37,665 nucleotides of DNA from Sulfurimonas sp. (lineage in GTDB: Bacteria > Campylobacterota > Campylobacteria > Campylobacterales > Sulfurimonadaceae): assembly GCA_028689055.1 (NCBI GenBank), contig JAQTWZ010000015.1, positions 4,180-41,844 of the forward strand, read 5' to 3'. Below are positions 8,296-16,310 of the stretch, piece after piece. Under the pieces are notes generated by a model. It searched no databases, was not told the origin of the DNA, and was given only the letters and a program-made list of their open reading frames with translations. Position numbers and translations under genes: made by a program. The stretch's first letter is position 1, and the number at the start of each line of letters is the position of its first letter.

Positions 8296-9989
8296 AAAAG
8301 CTCCCCGATATGAAAATGAAAGGCATACTGTTGCATAGGATTTTTCGTATCAAACCCCAGATCAAAAGCGATAGATCCAATAGGCGTTTTATAACGCAAA
8401 CCCGCACCTGCACTGTAGTAACCGTTTTCATAGTTTGGTGTGTAGTTATCGCCCAAAAATGTATTGTCGTTGAAGACGACTCCGCCTAGATTGCCGACGA
8501 TGCCAAATCTATACTCTAGCGTCGTCTCCAAAATAGAGTCAGAACCGCTTGGATCACCCACATCATTTGTAGGACCCAAAGTTCTATAAACATAGGCTCT
8601 ATTACTGTGCATACCGCCCGCATAAAAACGATACGAAGCAGGCAATTCTCCCTCAAAAGTCTCCAATGAACCAAAAGTAGCCTTGAGTGCAAGTGTCTCA
8701 TCAAAAAGTGGCAAGATATAGCCTCCCGTGAGATTAAACTTGTAGTAAGAAGCGTCCGAAAAAAAGCTTTTCAAAGATCCCATCATTTTGGTATTGATGA
8801 AATATCCTTTTTTTGGATCAAGAAGTTTGTCCCTGACATCGTAGTTCCACTCTAATATCGGAGAGAGAATAAAGAGATTTCCCGAGGGAAAAAGTGTTTC
8901 ATCACTGCTTGCATAGGTTCTGATGTTATCAAAATAAAGGCTTTCTTTAAAAGAGTTTGGCAAGACTCTCTGCTTAAAATAAAGTTCGCTATAGACGCTA
9001 TTTTCGGTAAAACCTTCAAAAATTTCGTTCTCAACACCCATCTCTGCACCGGCGGAGCTATTTGCAACCAAAGGCATATCATAACTTGCTTTGAGGCTCT
9101 GCTTGATCTCTGTCACCCTTGCTTCGATACTTGCTGTTTTGAGATTTGTGAACATATTTCTATGTTTGACACCCATCGTCGCCATCCAACCCTCATCACT
9201 ACTCACACCAAAACCGCTAAAAAAACGGATAGGTTTTTCGTTTTCCGTGATAGTTACGACGATAGCGACGCTATTGTTTGCGTCTGCTTGTGTATCGATA
9301 ATAGCTTTGGAAATCCCCTCATGAGCGTAAAGGTTTTCATAACTTCTAGTGATGATATTGAGAGAAAAAAGGTCTCCTTCTTCAAAATACAAAAGAGATT
9401 TGATGATTTTTTCATCTATAGTGTTTGAATGAGTGATAGTCGTTTTTCCAAAATAGCATATTCCATCAGGATCGATATCATAAAAGAGATACGCCTTATT
9501 TGCCTCGATATCTACCCACGCTTTAGCATCTAGGAGTATATTGCAGTAGTTAGAGTTTGCATAAACAACTTTGATATCTTTTTTGCTCTGCGTAAACTTT
9601 GTCGCATCAAAGATATCTCCCTCCTTCAAGTCAAGAGGGATTTTTATCTCTAAAGGAGATGTGATATGCAACTCTTTGATGATAAGAGCTTCTCCCTCTT
9701 TTACATGAAAAAAGAGCGTTTCTTCTTTTTTTTCATAACCTATCTCAGCATGATAAAAGCCTTTTGTTTTATAAAAGTTGTGTAGGATTTGCAGAGAAAA
9801 CTCAAGCGTTTTTTCATCAATGCGGGGTTCTTCTTTATAAAACTCGTAGAGATAAGGTTTGTAAAGATTGAGGGCTTCAAAAAGTTCTCGCTCACTCAAA
9901 TGCTCATTTCCCTCAAAACGCAAGGCATATTTTTGTGCATAGAGAGATGAGACAAGGAGAAAAAACAAAACAACAACGATTGCTCTCAC
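8292..9989 (-). CDS. tamA: Outer-membrane assembly factor TamA (BamA superfamily)
   Basis: The product has a signal peptide (VRAIVVVLFFLLVSSLYA), POTRA-like repeats through about residue 240 (YALRFEGNEHLSERELF, LDLKEGDIFDATKFTQ, TTITHSNTIDEKIIKSLLYF) and a C-terminal 16-strand-type barrel with the YRFYAGGMHSNRAY motif and a terminal Phe (HFHIGELF), as expected for a BAM substrate. Adjacency to tamB makes it TamA rather than BamA. I place the start at GTG 9989-9987, because a GAGGAG site lies 5 bases upstream; a TTG one codon earlier would be too close. Length 565 residues, typical. Only one copy of the 7-mer lies in it, in the signal-peptide region. Confidence 0.85.
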   Translation of the reverse strand: MRAIVVVLFFLLVSSLYAQKYALRFEGNEHLSERELFEALNLYKPYLYEFYKEEPRIDEKTLEFSLQILHNFYKTKGFYHAEIGYEKKEETLFFHVKEGEALIIKELHITSPLEIKIPLDLKEGDIFDATKFTQSKKDIKVVYANSNYCNILLDAKAWVDIEANKAYLFYDIDPDGICYFGKTTITHSNTIDEKIIKSLLYFEEGDLFSLNIITRSYENLYAHEGISKAIIDTQADANNSVAIVVTITENEKPIRFFSGFGVSSDEGWMATMGVKHRNMFTNLKTASIEARVTEIKQSLKASYDMPLVANSSAGAEMGVENEIFEGFTENSVYSELYFKQRVLPNSFKESLYFDNIRTYASSDETLFPSGNLFILSPILEWNYDVRDKLLDPKKGYFINTKMMGSLKSFFSDASYYKFNLTGGYILPLFDETLALKATFGSLETFEGELPASYRFYAGGMHSNRAYVYRTLGPTNDVGDPSGSDSILETTLEYRFGIVGNLGGVVFNDNTFLGDNYTPNYENGYYSAGAGLRYKTPIGSIAFDLGFDTKNPMQQYAFHFHIGELF

Positions 9990-10013
9990 CAAAGCTCCTC
10001 TTTTTATCGCATT

Positions 10014-10019
10014 ATTATA
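10014..10019 (-). promoter_or_regulatory. Probable -10 box (TATAAT) for tamA-tamB
   Basis: On the minus strand a perfect TATAAT lies 25 bases before the chosen tamA start, leaving a leader of about 15-18 bases that contains the GAGGAG site. Confidence 0.45.
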
Positions 10020-10103
10020 ACAAATGTTAAGGGTTATGTAAGGGTTTTTATTTTAAAATTCCAGCCGATTTCGACAAATGCATCTTGCATTTCTTCACTA
10101 TTT

Positions 10104-10178
10104 TGGGGTGTCGCCAAGCGGTAAGGCACTGGTTTTTGGTACCAGCATTCGGGGGTTCGAATCCCTCTACCCCATCCA
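10104..10178 (+). tRNA. tRNA-Gln (anticodon TTG)
   Basis: A full 75-base cloverleaf can be folded. The acceptor stem TGGGGTG pairs with TACCCCA with one G-T pair. The D arm contains GCCAAGCGGTAAGGC. The anticodon stem CTGGT/ACCAG holds the loop TTTTGGT, giving anticodon TTG. The T arm has GGGGG/TTCGAAT/CCCTC. The discriminator base T and an encoded CCA end follow. No intron or anomaly. It reads CAA/CAG glutamine codons; the amidotransferase subunit gatC is elsewhere in the window. Confidence 0.96.
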
Positions 10179-10229
10179 CATTCAGATATTATTTCACAAA
10201 ACTCAAACAATCAAAAAAAGGTTCAAATC

Positions 10230-10334
10230 ATGGAAGACACGACAAGTCTATTAGACATAAGTATAAGAATGGCGGTTTTACTGGTAATCGCGGGGATATT
10301 TTATTTTGTTCTCAAGAGCAAAAAAGAGAAGTAG
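10230..10334 (+). CDS. 34-residue single-helix membrane peptide
   Basis: An ATG at 10230 opens a 34-codon frame ending in TAG. The peptide has an acidic N-terminus (MEDTTSLLDISIRM), one hydrophobic helix (AVLLVIAGIFYFVL) and a strongly basic tail (KSKKEK), a textbook inside-positive single-pass topology. An AAAAAAAGG stretch 8 bases upstream can serve as ribosome binding site. It follows the tRNA-Gln gene by 51 bases and ends 22 bases before the convergent M23 gene. I do not recognise a family; similar tiny membrane peptides act as subunits or stabilisers of membrane complexes. The evidence is composition and context only. Confidence 0.5.
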   Translation: MEDTTSLLDISIRMAVLLVIAGIFYFVLKSKKEK

Positions 10335-10356
10335 CAACTAGTAAAAAAATTTATAT

Positions 10357-11661
10357 TTATTTCGCCTGATAATAGGTTCCGATTTGGGGATTATTTACAA
10401 AACCCTGCGCACTTGCAAACGTAAAAGGGAGTGTTTGTGTCCTTGCTCCGCTATCGAGTTGAAACACTGCAAAGTGAAGATGCGGACCACTAGAATAACC
10501 CGTATTTCCTGAGTATCCAAGCAGTGTTCCCTGCTTGATGCTCTCGCCCACTTTTACAGCCACTCCATGTTGTTTGAGATGATAATAGGTCGCAAATGTC
10601 CCATCATTATGCTCCAAAGTCACAAAATTGCCGTATTTTGAAAACTCTCGTCCTATGCCGTTGATATTTGAGTCTGATTTTGTTTTCACCACTCTTCCAT
10701 CCCGTGCCGCATGGATTTGTGTTCCTATATCCATAGCAAAATCCACAGCATACTGACTATGTCCAAAATGGGTCATTTTTCCATTAAAACCTTGAGAAAC
10801 ACGATGTGCGGTTCCCGTGGCAAAAGGCAATCTATAAACAAAACTATTGTCATGGCTTGCGTTTTGTGAACCCAAAATCCACCTATAATTCATACTGTAC
10901 GAATAATTACTTGCGTTGGTTATCTTAAAATGGATAATTTCACTGCTTGCGTTTGGTGCCAAAGTGATATTTGAGGTGTTTTGCTTCACATAACTGAGGT
11001 TTTTTACCTGTGCATCTACATGCATAGTTATGGTATAAGCGTTAGTATTATACGCATAAATAAAAATAGAATTATCTACTTTTTTGGCATCGAGATAGAC
11101 TTTTTGTTTTTTGTTTGTTTTTTTGGAAGAGTCAAAACTATCCTTAACACTTTCATTGACAAACTCCGTTTGATACTCTTGTATCAGACGAATCGTCTCT
11201 GCTTGTGCATCAAGAAACTTACTCTGTTTTTTCTTTTTGTTTTTTTCATAAAACTCCATAGAAGCATCCAGCAAAGCTCTGCTTTGTAAAAGTCCATCCA
11301 AATCACAGTTTGTAAGCTCCAAAAACTTTTCATAGTCCTCTTCATTGATAGACTTCTCAATCCGCTCATGCACCTGATGTAAGGTATAGTCATACTCTTT
11401 TTGCAGTTTTCTGAGCTTGAGAAGATAAGCCTTTGCAGCGATAGTGTCACTTGCGTTTAACTCACGCGCAAAATCAAGTGTTGCGTTTGCATGAGCTACA
11501 TACAAGGTACACGTTGCGTTGAGTTCTTGAATCTCTGAGAGTTTTTTGAGTGAATCCATGGAAGTATAAAGAGGCTTGGCAAGTCGCAAATATAGAGATG
11601 GATACGCATCTGCAAACGCAGTAAATGAAAAGAAAAAAAGAAAAAAGAAAATCCTAATCAT
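10357..11661 (-). CDS. Secreted M23-family (LytM-type) peptidase
   Basis: The 434-residue protein has a signal peptide (MIRIFFFLFFFSFTAFA), a long helical, Lys/Glu-rich N-terminal half (about 20-170) that may form a coiled coil, a beta-rich linker and a C-terminal M23 domain (about 285-430). The zinc ligands are present: the HSQYAVDFAMD segment (HxxxD type) and HLH in GPHLHFAVFQ, plus the YYHLKQHGVAV strand. M23 enzymes cut peptidoglycan cross-links or act as shape factors. It overlaps the upstream HIT gene by 8 bases and so is translationally coupled to it. The N-terminal half is unusually rich in Asn-Ala pairs, encoded by the dispersed 7-mer. Confidence 0.85.
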   Translation of the reverse strand: MIRIFFFLFFFSFTAFADAYPSLYLRLAKPLYTSMDSLKKLSEIQELNATCTLYVAHANATLDFARELNASDTIAAKAYLLKLRKLQKEYDYTLHQVHERIEKSINEEDYEKFLELTNCDLDGLLQSRALLDASMEFYEKNKKKKQSKFLDAQAETIRLIQEYQTEFVNESVKDSFDSSKKTNKKQKVYLDAKKVDNSIFIYAYNTNAYTITMHVDAQVKNLSYVKQNTSNITLAPNASSEIIHFKITNASNYSYSMNYRWILGSQNASHDNSFVYRLPFATGTAHRVSQGFNGKMTHFGHSQYAVDFAMDIGTQIHAARDGRVVKTKSDSNINGIGREFSKYGNFVTLEHNDGTFATYYHLKQHGVAVKVGESIKQGTLLGYSGNTGYSSGPHLHFAVFQLDSGARTQTLPFTFASAQGFVNNPQIGTYYQAK

Positions 11662-12154
11662 GCATGATATAGTGCGGCAATAAACTTTTTATTTTTTCGT
11701 AAATTCTGATAAAGTCTGTAGAATAAACTCTGCTTTGCGCGATGGAGGTCATGAAATTTGTATCTCTCTCCCAGCGTGGTACAAGGTGCATATGGATATG
11801 TTCGGCTATCCCTGCTCCGCCTGCTTTACCAAGGTTCATGCCGATATTGACGCCATGAGCGTGGATACCTTCTTTGAGAAGTCTCACGCACTTTTGTGCC
11901 AAAGTGCTCATGTGCAGCCAAGTCTCACTCGGAAGCTCTTCAAGTTTGTCCGTATGCAGATGCGGGATAATCATAAAATGCCCCGGAGTATAAGGGTAGC
12001 GGTTCATGACGATGAAACACAAAGCATCACGATAGAGTACATGAAGCTCACTATCATCTTCTGCTGATTTGCTTATATGACAAAAAACGCAGCCTTCAAT
12101 CTTCTCATTTGTGACATATTCATCCCGCCAAGGGGCATACAAAACATCCTTCAT
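11654..12154 (-). CDS. HIT-family nucleotide hydrolase/phosphorylase
   Basis: A 166-residue histidine-triad protein. The triad H119-x-H121-x-H123 lies in EHIHMHLVPRW, and the N-terminal C22-V-F-C25 pair is the zinc site seen in many bacterial HIT proteins. The GHFMIIPHLHTDKLEEL and GMNLGKAGGAGIAEH segments match the AP4A-phosphorylase/Fhit-like branch, which acts on dinucleoside polyphosphates. A GAGGAG site 6 bases before the ATG sets the start. It is the first gene of a two-gene operon with the M23 peptidase; the pairing gives no obvious functional link. Confidence 0.85.
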   Translation of the reverse strand: MKDVLYAPWRDEYVTNEKIEGCVFCHISKSAEDDSELHVLYRDALCFIVMNRYPYTPGHFMIIPHLHTDKLEELPSETWLHMSTLAQKCVRLLKEGIHAHGVNIGMNLGKAGGAGIAEHIHMHLVPRWERDTNFMTSIAQSRVYSTDFIRIYEKIKSLLPHYIMHD

Positions 12155-12184
12155 TTTACTCTCCTCATATAAATATACATCTTT

Positions 12185-12333
12185 CCTCTCTCTGCCTCAG
12201 CGAGGGCAAGCTTTAGTGCCATAGCGGCTAGCGTAGCCAAAGGAATTTATTTCCTTTGTCCTCTCTCTGCCTCAGCGAGGCAAGCTTTAGTGCCATAGCG
12301 GCTAGCGTAGCCAAAGGAATTTATTTCCTTTGG
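12185..12333. repeat. Two tandem copies of a 75-bp hairpin-rich repeat
   Basis: Copy 1 (12185-12259) and copy 2 (12260-12333) are identical except for one extra G in copy 1 (GAGGGCAAG against GAGGCAAG) and the last base. Each copy can form three hairpins: TGCCTC-AGC-GAGGCA, GGCTA-GCG-TAGCC and CCAAAGGAA-TTTAT-TTCCTTTGG (9-bp arms in copy 2). The block fills the gap between the dctM stop and the HIT gene start, both on the minus strand. There is no T-run after the hairpins on the minus strand, so it is not a standard terminator. GC content is higher than the neighbouring genes. Confidence 0.9.
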
Positions 12334-12341
12334 CGTTTTTA

Positions 12342-13649
12342 TTATAGAAACGCAAACACCAAATCCGGGAAGAGTATGACGATACCAAGTGCCGCAAGCT
12401 GCAAAAGTATAAAAGGTATTATACCTCTATAGATATCTGTTGTTTTGATAGTATCACCCGCAGCACCTTTGACAAAAAAGAGCGAAAGTCCAAAAGGCGG
12501 TGTCAAAAATGAAGCTTGCAGATTGAGCGCTATGAGGATAGCAAACCAAACAGGATCGATACCAAACGCAATCATTACAGGCACAAGAATAGGCACAACG
12601 ATAAAAGATATCTCTATAAAATCTATAAAAAATCCAAGGATAAAAATACTGAGCATCGCAATCGCGATAAATACCCAAACATCACCGATATCTTGACTAA
12701 AAAACTCTAAAATCAAATCACTGCCACCAAGCTCGTTAAAGACAAGACTAAACGCAGTCGCACCGATGAGAATCATAAATATCATACCGCTGAGTTTTAC
12801 ACTTTCAAAAAGTGAATATTTGAGCATAGCACTATTGAGGGATTTGTTGAGCGTACTCAAAAGTAAAGCACCGATAACACCAAACGCAGCAGACTCGGTC
12901 GGAGAAGCGATCCCTGCGAAGATACTTCCAAGTACAGAAATCATCAAAAGCAAAGGAGGAATAATAGAGTACAGTATCTCTTTGAGGCTGATTTTTTTGG
13001 ACTGGGAGGTCACCTGCTCATGTAAAGGTGCTACAGAAGGTTTGAAATAAGCCAGTATAAGAATATAAATAATATACAAAACAACCAAAAGAAGCCCCGG
13101 TAAAACCGCACCCATAAAAAGCTCACCCACACTCACGCTCATGACATCGCCCAAGATGATAAGGATGATAGAAGGCGGGATGATCTGTCCAAGTGTTCCA
13201 CTTGCGGCAACAGTTCCGCTCGCAAGCCCTTTGTCATACCCTGCCCCCAACATGAGCGGAAGTGCGATAACACTCATCATCACCACCGAAGCTGAGACGA
13301 TACCCGTCGAAGCAGCAAGCATAGCACCTACGAGCACGACACTCACCGCCAAACCACCGCGCACATCACGAAATAATGCGCTCATGGAGAGTAAAAGACG
13401 CTCTGCCATTTGTGACTTTTCAAGGATAAGTCCCATCGTGATAAAAAGAGGCACCGCCATAAGCGTCGTGTTGGACATGATACCGTAGATACGAAACGGC
13501 AGGATATCAAAAACATCAAAGCCTATTTCAGGGATAAAAAACGCAAAAGCGATAGAGACCGCACCAAAAACAAACGCAACGGGAATACCGACTAGCAGCA
13601 GTGCTAAAACTACGATAAACATAAACATCGCGATCATAAAGATCTCCAA
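12342..13649 (-). CDS. dctM: TRAP transporter large permease subunit DctM
   Basis: The 435-residue protein is hydrophobic throughout, with 12 or so transmembrane segments, and shows the DctM pattern: MAVPLFITMGLILEKSQMAERLL, SGTVAASGTLGQIIPPSIILIILG, FAGIASPTESAAFGVIGALLL and ILGFFIDFIEISFIVVPILVPV. It forms the sodium-driven channel of a tripartite ATP-independent periplasmic transporter for organic acids. It overlaps the dctQ gene by 16 bases. No periplasmic binding protein (DctP) gene is in the window, so the substrate is unknown. It is the last gene of the long minus-strand run that starts near 19.8 kb. Eight copies of the 7-mer fall at or near it, mostly coding Ala-Phe. Confidence 0.9.
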   Translation of the reverse strand: MEIFMIAMFMFIVVLALLLVGIPVAFVFGAVSIAFAFFIPEIGFDVFDILPFRIYGIMSNTTLMAVPLFITMGLILEKSQMAERLLLSMSALFRDVRGGLAVSVVLVGAMLAASTGIVSASVVMMSVIALPLMLGAGYDKGLASGTVAASGTLGQIIPPSIILIILGDVMSVSVGELFMGAVLPGLLLVVLYIIYILILAYFKPSVAPLHEQVTSQSKKISLKEILYSIIPPLLLMISVLGSIFAGIASPTESAAFGVIGALLLSTLNKSLNSAMLKYSLFESVKLSGMIFMILIGATAFSLVFNELGGSDLILEFFSQDIGDVWVFIAIAMLSIFILGFFIDFIEISFIVVPILVPVMIAFGIDPVWFAILIALNLQASFLTPPFGLSLFFVKGAAGDTIKTTDIYRGIIPFILLQLAALGIVILFPDLVFAFL

Positions 13650-14113
13650 AGCGAGAAGTTCTCTTTTGCATCTTTGAGTGCTTGGAGTGTCACAAACGCA
13701 AAGGAGAGAGGCAAAAGTGACTTGACTAAAAATCTGTACTCAAGTCCGCCCGGATTGGAGGAAGCCTCGTTTTGTACAAAACTCATAGAGACAAAATCTA
13801 TCCCGATGTAGAGGATAAGAATCGAAAAAGGAAGCACAAAAAAAAGTGATGCGATGATGCCGACAAGCGCTTTTGTTTTGGCAGTGAAATGTGCATAAAA
13901 GATATCCACCCGTACATGAGCATCTTCTTTGAGCGCATAGGCTATACCAAAGAGGATGATAAGATCAAAAAGATGCCACTCCAACTCCTGAAGTGCGATA
14001 GACCCACCCGAAAAAATATAACGCACACTTGCGTCATACACGATAAGCAAGACCAAAACAGCCAAAACAAACGCAGTGAGATAACCCAGATATTGTATGG
14101 TTTTGTTTATCAT
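13634..14113 (-). CDS. dctQ: TRAP transporter small permease subunit DctQ
   Basis: A 159-residue membrane protein with four predicted helices and the DctQ pattern LQELEWHLFDLIILFGIAYALKEDAHVRVDIFY, in which the Glu-Trp-His and Asp-Ala-His-Val-Arg-Val-Asp motifs are diagnostic. It pairs with DctM in a TRAP transporter. It starts 15 bases after the murF stop and overlaps dctM by 16 bases, so it is probably cotranscribed with the upstream cell-wall genes. Confidence 0.88.
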   Translation of the reverse strand: MINKTIQYLGYLTAFVLAVLVLLIVYDASVRYIFSGGSIALQELEWHLFDLIILFGIAYALKEDAHVRVDIFYAHFTAKTKALVGIIASLFFVLPFSILILYIGIDFVSMSFVQNEASSNPGGLEYRFLVKSLLPLSFAFVTLQALKDAKENFSLWRSL

Positions 14114-14128
14114 AAAATTGCGCTGTAC

Positions 14129-15574
14129 TTATATAAAATTCGGAGCATCATTAGCAAATAAAATGATATCACCTGCTTTTGTCTGGTTTGCCAGAGTCTC
14201 TACGAGTGCGCCTTTATTTGGGAGCATTATCTTGTTTTTGACTTTGAGGTTTTTTTCAAACAGGGCTGCGTTGAGTGCACCTGTGACGATGACGATATCA
14301 AAAACGTCGTTGATTGCGTTTATAAGTTTGAGATTGAGCGCATCACTGCTCTCGACAAGCCCCGGTGTGACGATGACTTTGCGTCCTTCATGCAAAGAAC
14401 AGAGTCTTACACCTTCAAGCATCCCGTCTATATTTCCGTTGTAGCCGTCATCAAGGATGATTTTTCCACCTGCAACTATTTTTTGAAGTCGGTGTTCTAC
14501 TGGAGTGAGTTTTGCGACTGCGTTTTGTATCTCCTCAGTGCTCATGCCAAAAGATTTTGCTATACGCACGGCTACTGCGATGTTCATACTCTGAAACGCA
14601 CCTAGGATATCAGTATGGAGGGCTATTTTTTCGCCCTCTATCTCTACAGTAAAATCCGTCCCGTTCAAATCCGAAGTGACATCCGAAATATCATCTCCGA
14701 AAAATGTCACTTTTTCGTGTGGTTCGTTTGTCACCGAAGTATGGATAAATGCTTTTTCCAAACGCGGTGATTGCATGATTTCAAGTTTTGTAGCGATGAT
14801 ATTTTCTAAAGATTTGAAGTATTCGATATGCGCGGCTCCGACTTTGCCCACGACCACGGTCTGAGGCTCAACAAAAGTCGTGATATCATAGATATCTCCG
14901 CTTTGTCTCGCACCTGCTTCACAGACATACACCTGCGTTTGGGGAGGCAGAGAGTTGTTGACATCACCCATGATACCGCCGAGTGTATTGATACTTCTGG
15001 GTGTTGCATAGACTTTGTACTTTTTAGCCAAAATCTGCGCGACAAAATTTTTGATACTTGTTTTGCCGTAACTTCCCGTGATAGCGATGATTTGCAACTC
15101 TTTCATAGACGAGAGTTTCTTTTTTGCCTCTTTCTTATAAGCCATAAACAAAAACTTCTCTATCATATAAGAGCCTATATACGCCACCGCCAAAGGCATA
15201 AAAACACCGTAAATCTCACACCCGGACTTCAGCGTACAAAGGATATCCTGAAAAAGTACAAGCGAGACCAAAAGGATTAGAAAACGCTTGACTCTCCATG
15301 TCAGAACAAGTTTTTTGTCAAGTCTCTTGTGCCACACAAAAAGTGCAGGTAGAACCGCAAAATAAAAAAATATTGCAAAGTATTGCGCTGTGAAATAGTA
15401 TGCGATAAAAGGGATGAAAAAATATATAAGATGCCAGTGCGGTTTATGATGTTTGAACAGTACACGCTCAAGTTTGTAGTCATACCACTGAAGATTTGTG
15501 ATGAGATACCAACCCAAAACGGTGACAAAAAGTACATTGGTTACAAATGCGAGTAAAACGCCATAATTTTCCAT
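14129..15574 (-). CDS. murF: MurF-type ligase with membrane N-terminal domain
   Basis: Residues about 155-481 form a Mur ligase: ATP loop ITGSYGKTSIKNF (165-177), the carbamylated-Lys and central region LGGIMGDVNNSLPPQTQVYV, and the C-terminal domain with DDGYNGNIDGMLEGVRL. MurF adds D-Ala-D-Ala to UDP-MurNAc-tripeptide. The first 150 residues are not the usual UDP-binding domain: they contain four or five hydrophobic helices (for example YFFIPFIAYYFTAQYFAIFF), so the enzyme appears membrane-anchored. ddl, which makes its dipeptide substrate, is two genes upstream in the same operon, supporting the MurF assignment over other Mur ligases. The start follows the hydrolase stop directly. Confidence 0.82.
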   Translation of the reverse strand: MENYGVLLAFVTNVLFVTVLGWYLITNLQWYDYKLERVLFKHHKPHWHLIYFFIPFIAYYFTAQYFAIFFYFAVLPALFVWHKRLDKKLVLTWRVKRFLILLVSLVLFQDILCTLKSGCEIYGVFMPLAVAYIGSYMIEKFLFMAYKKEAKKKLSSMKELQIIAITGSYGKTSIKNFVAQILAKKYKVYATPRSINTLGGIMGDVNNSLPPQTQVYVCEAGARQSGDIYDITTFVEPQTVVVGKVGAAHIEYFKSLENIIATKLEIMQSPRLEKAFIHTSVTNEPHEKVTFFGDDISDVTSDLNGTDFTVEIEGEKIALHTDILGAFQSMNIAVAVRIAKSFGMSTEEIQNAVAKLTPVEHRLQKIVAGGKIILDDGYNGNIDGMLEGVRLCSLHEGRKVIVTPGLVESSDALNLKLINAINDVFDIVIVTGALNAALFEKNLKVKNKIMLPNKGALVETLANQTKAGDIILFANDAPNFI

Positions 15575-15575
15575 C

Positions 15576-16310
15576 TTAATGCTCCAAAGTGCTTAAAAAA
15601 GTTTTTTCTATCTCTGCAGAGACATCCGCAGCGTGTTTCATAAAAAAGTAGTGATCGCCCTCATACTCTTTGAGTTTTGAGTCTTGTATCAGGGAGTTTA
15701 TTTTGCGCGCCGAGCTGAGCGGTGTCGCCGTGTCCTCTTTTCCCCAGCATAAAAGTGCCCTGCCGCTATAGTTTGCGAACTCAGAAGAAAAATCTTCATT
15801 GACGACATTTTTAAAAGTCTCATACATAGGCTGATTGAGTGTTTTAGCGTCAGCTGCTACAAAAAAAGAGCGAAATTTTGCAAGACCAAAGATTTTCAAA
15901 CATTTAAAAAGTGCTATTTTTGCTCTGACTTTGAGTGATTTTGACACATAAATACCGGCACTTGCAACCAAAACAAGCACTTGCGGATCAAGTATCAATG
16001 CCACTTTTCCGCCAAAAGAATGCCCTAAAATAATATCTTTTGAGGCATTGATATGAATCATAAAAAGCTCCACTATACGCGCATAATCACTCGTCTTGAG
16101 TGTCACATTACAAGTGCTTGCGCCAAAACCGGGCAAATCTATATAAATATGACGAAAAGCGCTCATGTAAGGGGCAAAAGATTGCTTCATGAGCCCTTTG
16201 TTGCTTCCCCAGCCATGCAAGATTATCAAGTCGATTTTTGCCTCTGGATTGAGTATTTCATAGCTTATATCCAGAGTGTGTTGATTATATTGTATAGACT
16301 TAATAGCCAT
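15576..16310 (-). CDS. Alpha/beta hydrolase
   Basis: The 244-residue protein has the alpha/beta-hydrolase signature: oxyanion region LHGWGSNKG, nucleophile elbow ILGHSFGGKVAL (the Ser in GHSFG), an acid in the WGKEDTATPLS segment and a catalytic His in EGDHYFFMKH. Substrate unknown. It sits between ddl and murF: its start overlaps the last base of ddl and its stop is one base from the murF start. Such tight packing suggests a role tied to cell-wall synthesis, but this is inference. No signal peptide, so cytoplasmic. Confidence 0.85.
   Translation of the reverse strand: MAIKSIQYNQHTLDISYEILNPEAKIDLIILHGWGSNKGLMKQSFAPYMSAFRHIYIDLPGFGASTCNVTLKTSDYARIVELFMIHINASKDIILGHSFGGKVALILDPQVLVLVASAGIYVSKSLKVRAKIALFKCLKIFGLAKFRSFFVAADAKTLNQPMYETFKNVVNEDFSSEFANYSGRALLCWGKEDTATPLSSARKINSLIQDSKLKEYEGDHYFFMKHAADVSAEIEKTFLSTLEH

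Noticed and set aside
10085-10369. 94-codon plus-strand frame across the tRNA
   Set aside because: It runs through the whole tRNA-Gln gene and the small membrane peptide in another register, and its composition is not protein-like.
12185-12333. Tandem repeat as a CRISPR array
   Set aside because: The copies are contiguous without unique spacers, are 75 bp long, number only two, and no cas gene is nearby.
12301-12345. CCAAAGGAA...TTCCTTTGG hairpin plus T-run as a terminator
   Set aside because: The T-run follows only on the plus strand, where no gene is transcribed toward it; dctM runs on the minus strand.
12445-13488. Plus-strand frames opposite dctM and other minus-strand genes
   Set aside because: They lie entirely inside well-supported genes, lack ribosome binding sites and show low-complexity, Lys/Ile- or Ser-rich products typical of antisense shadows.
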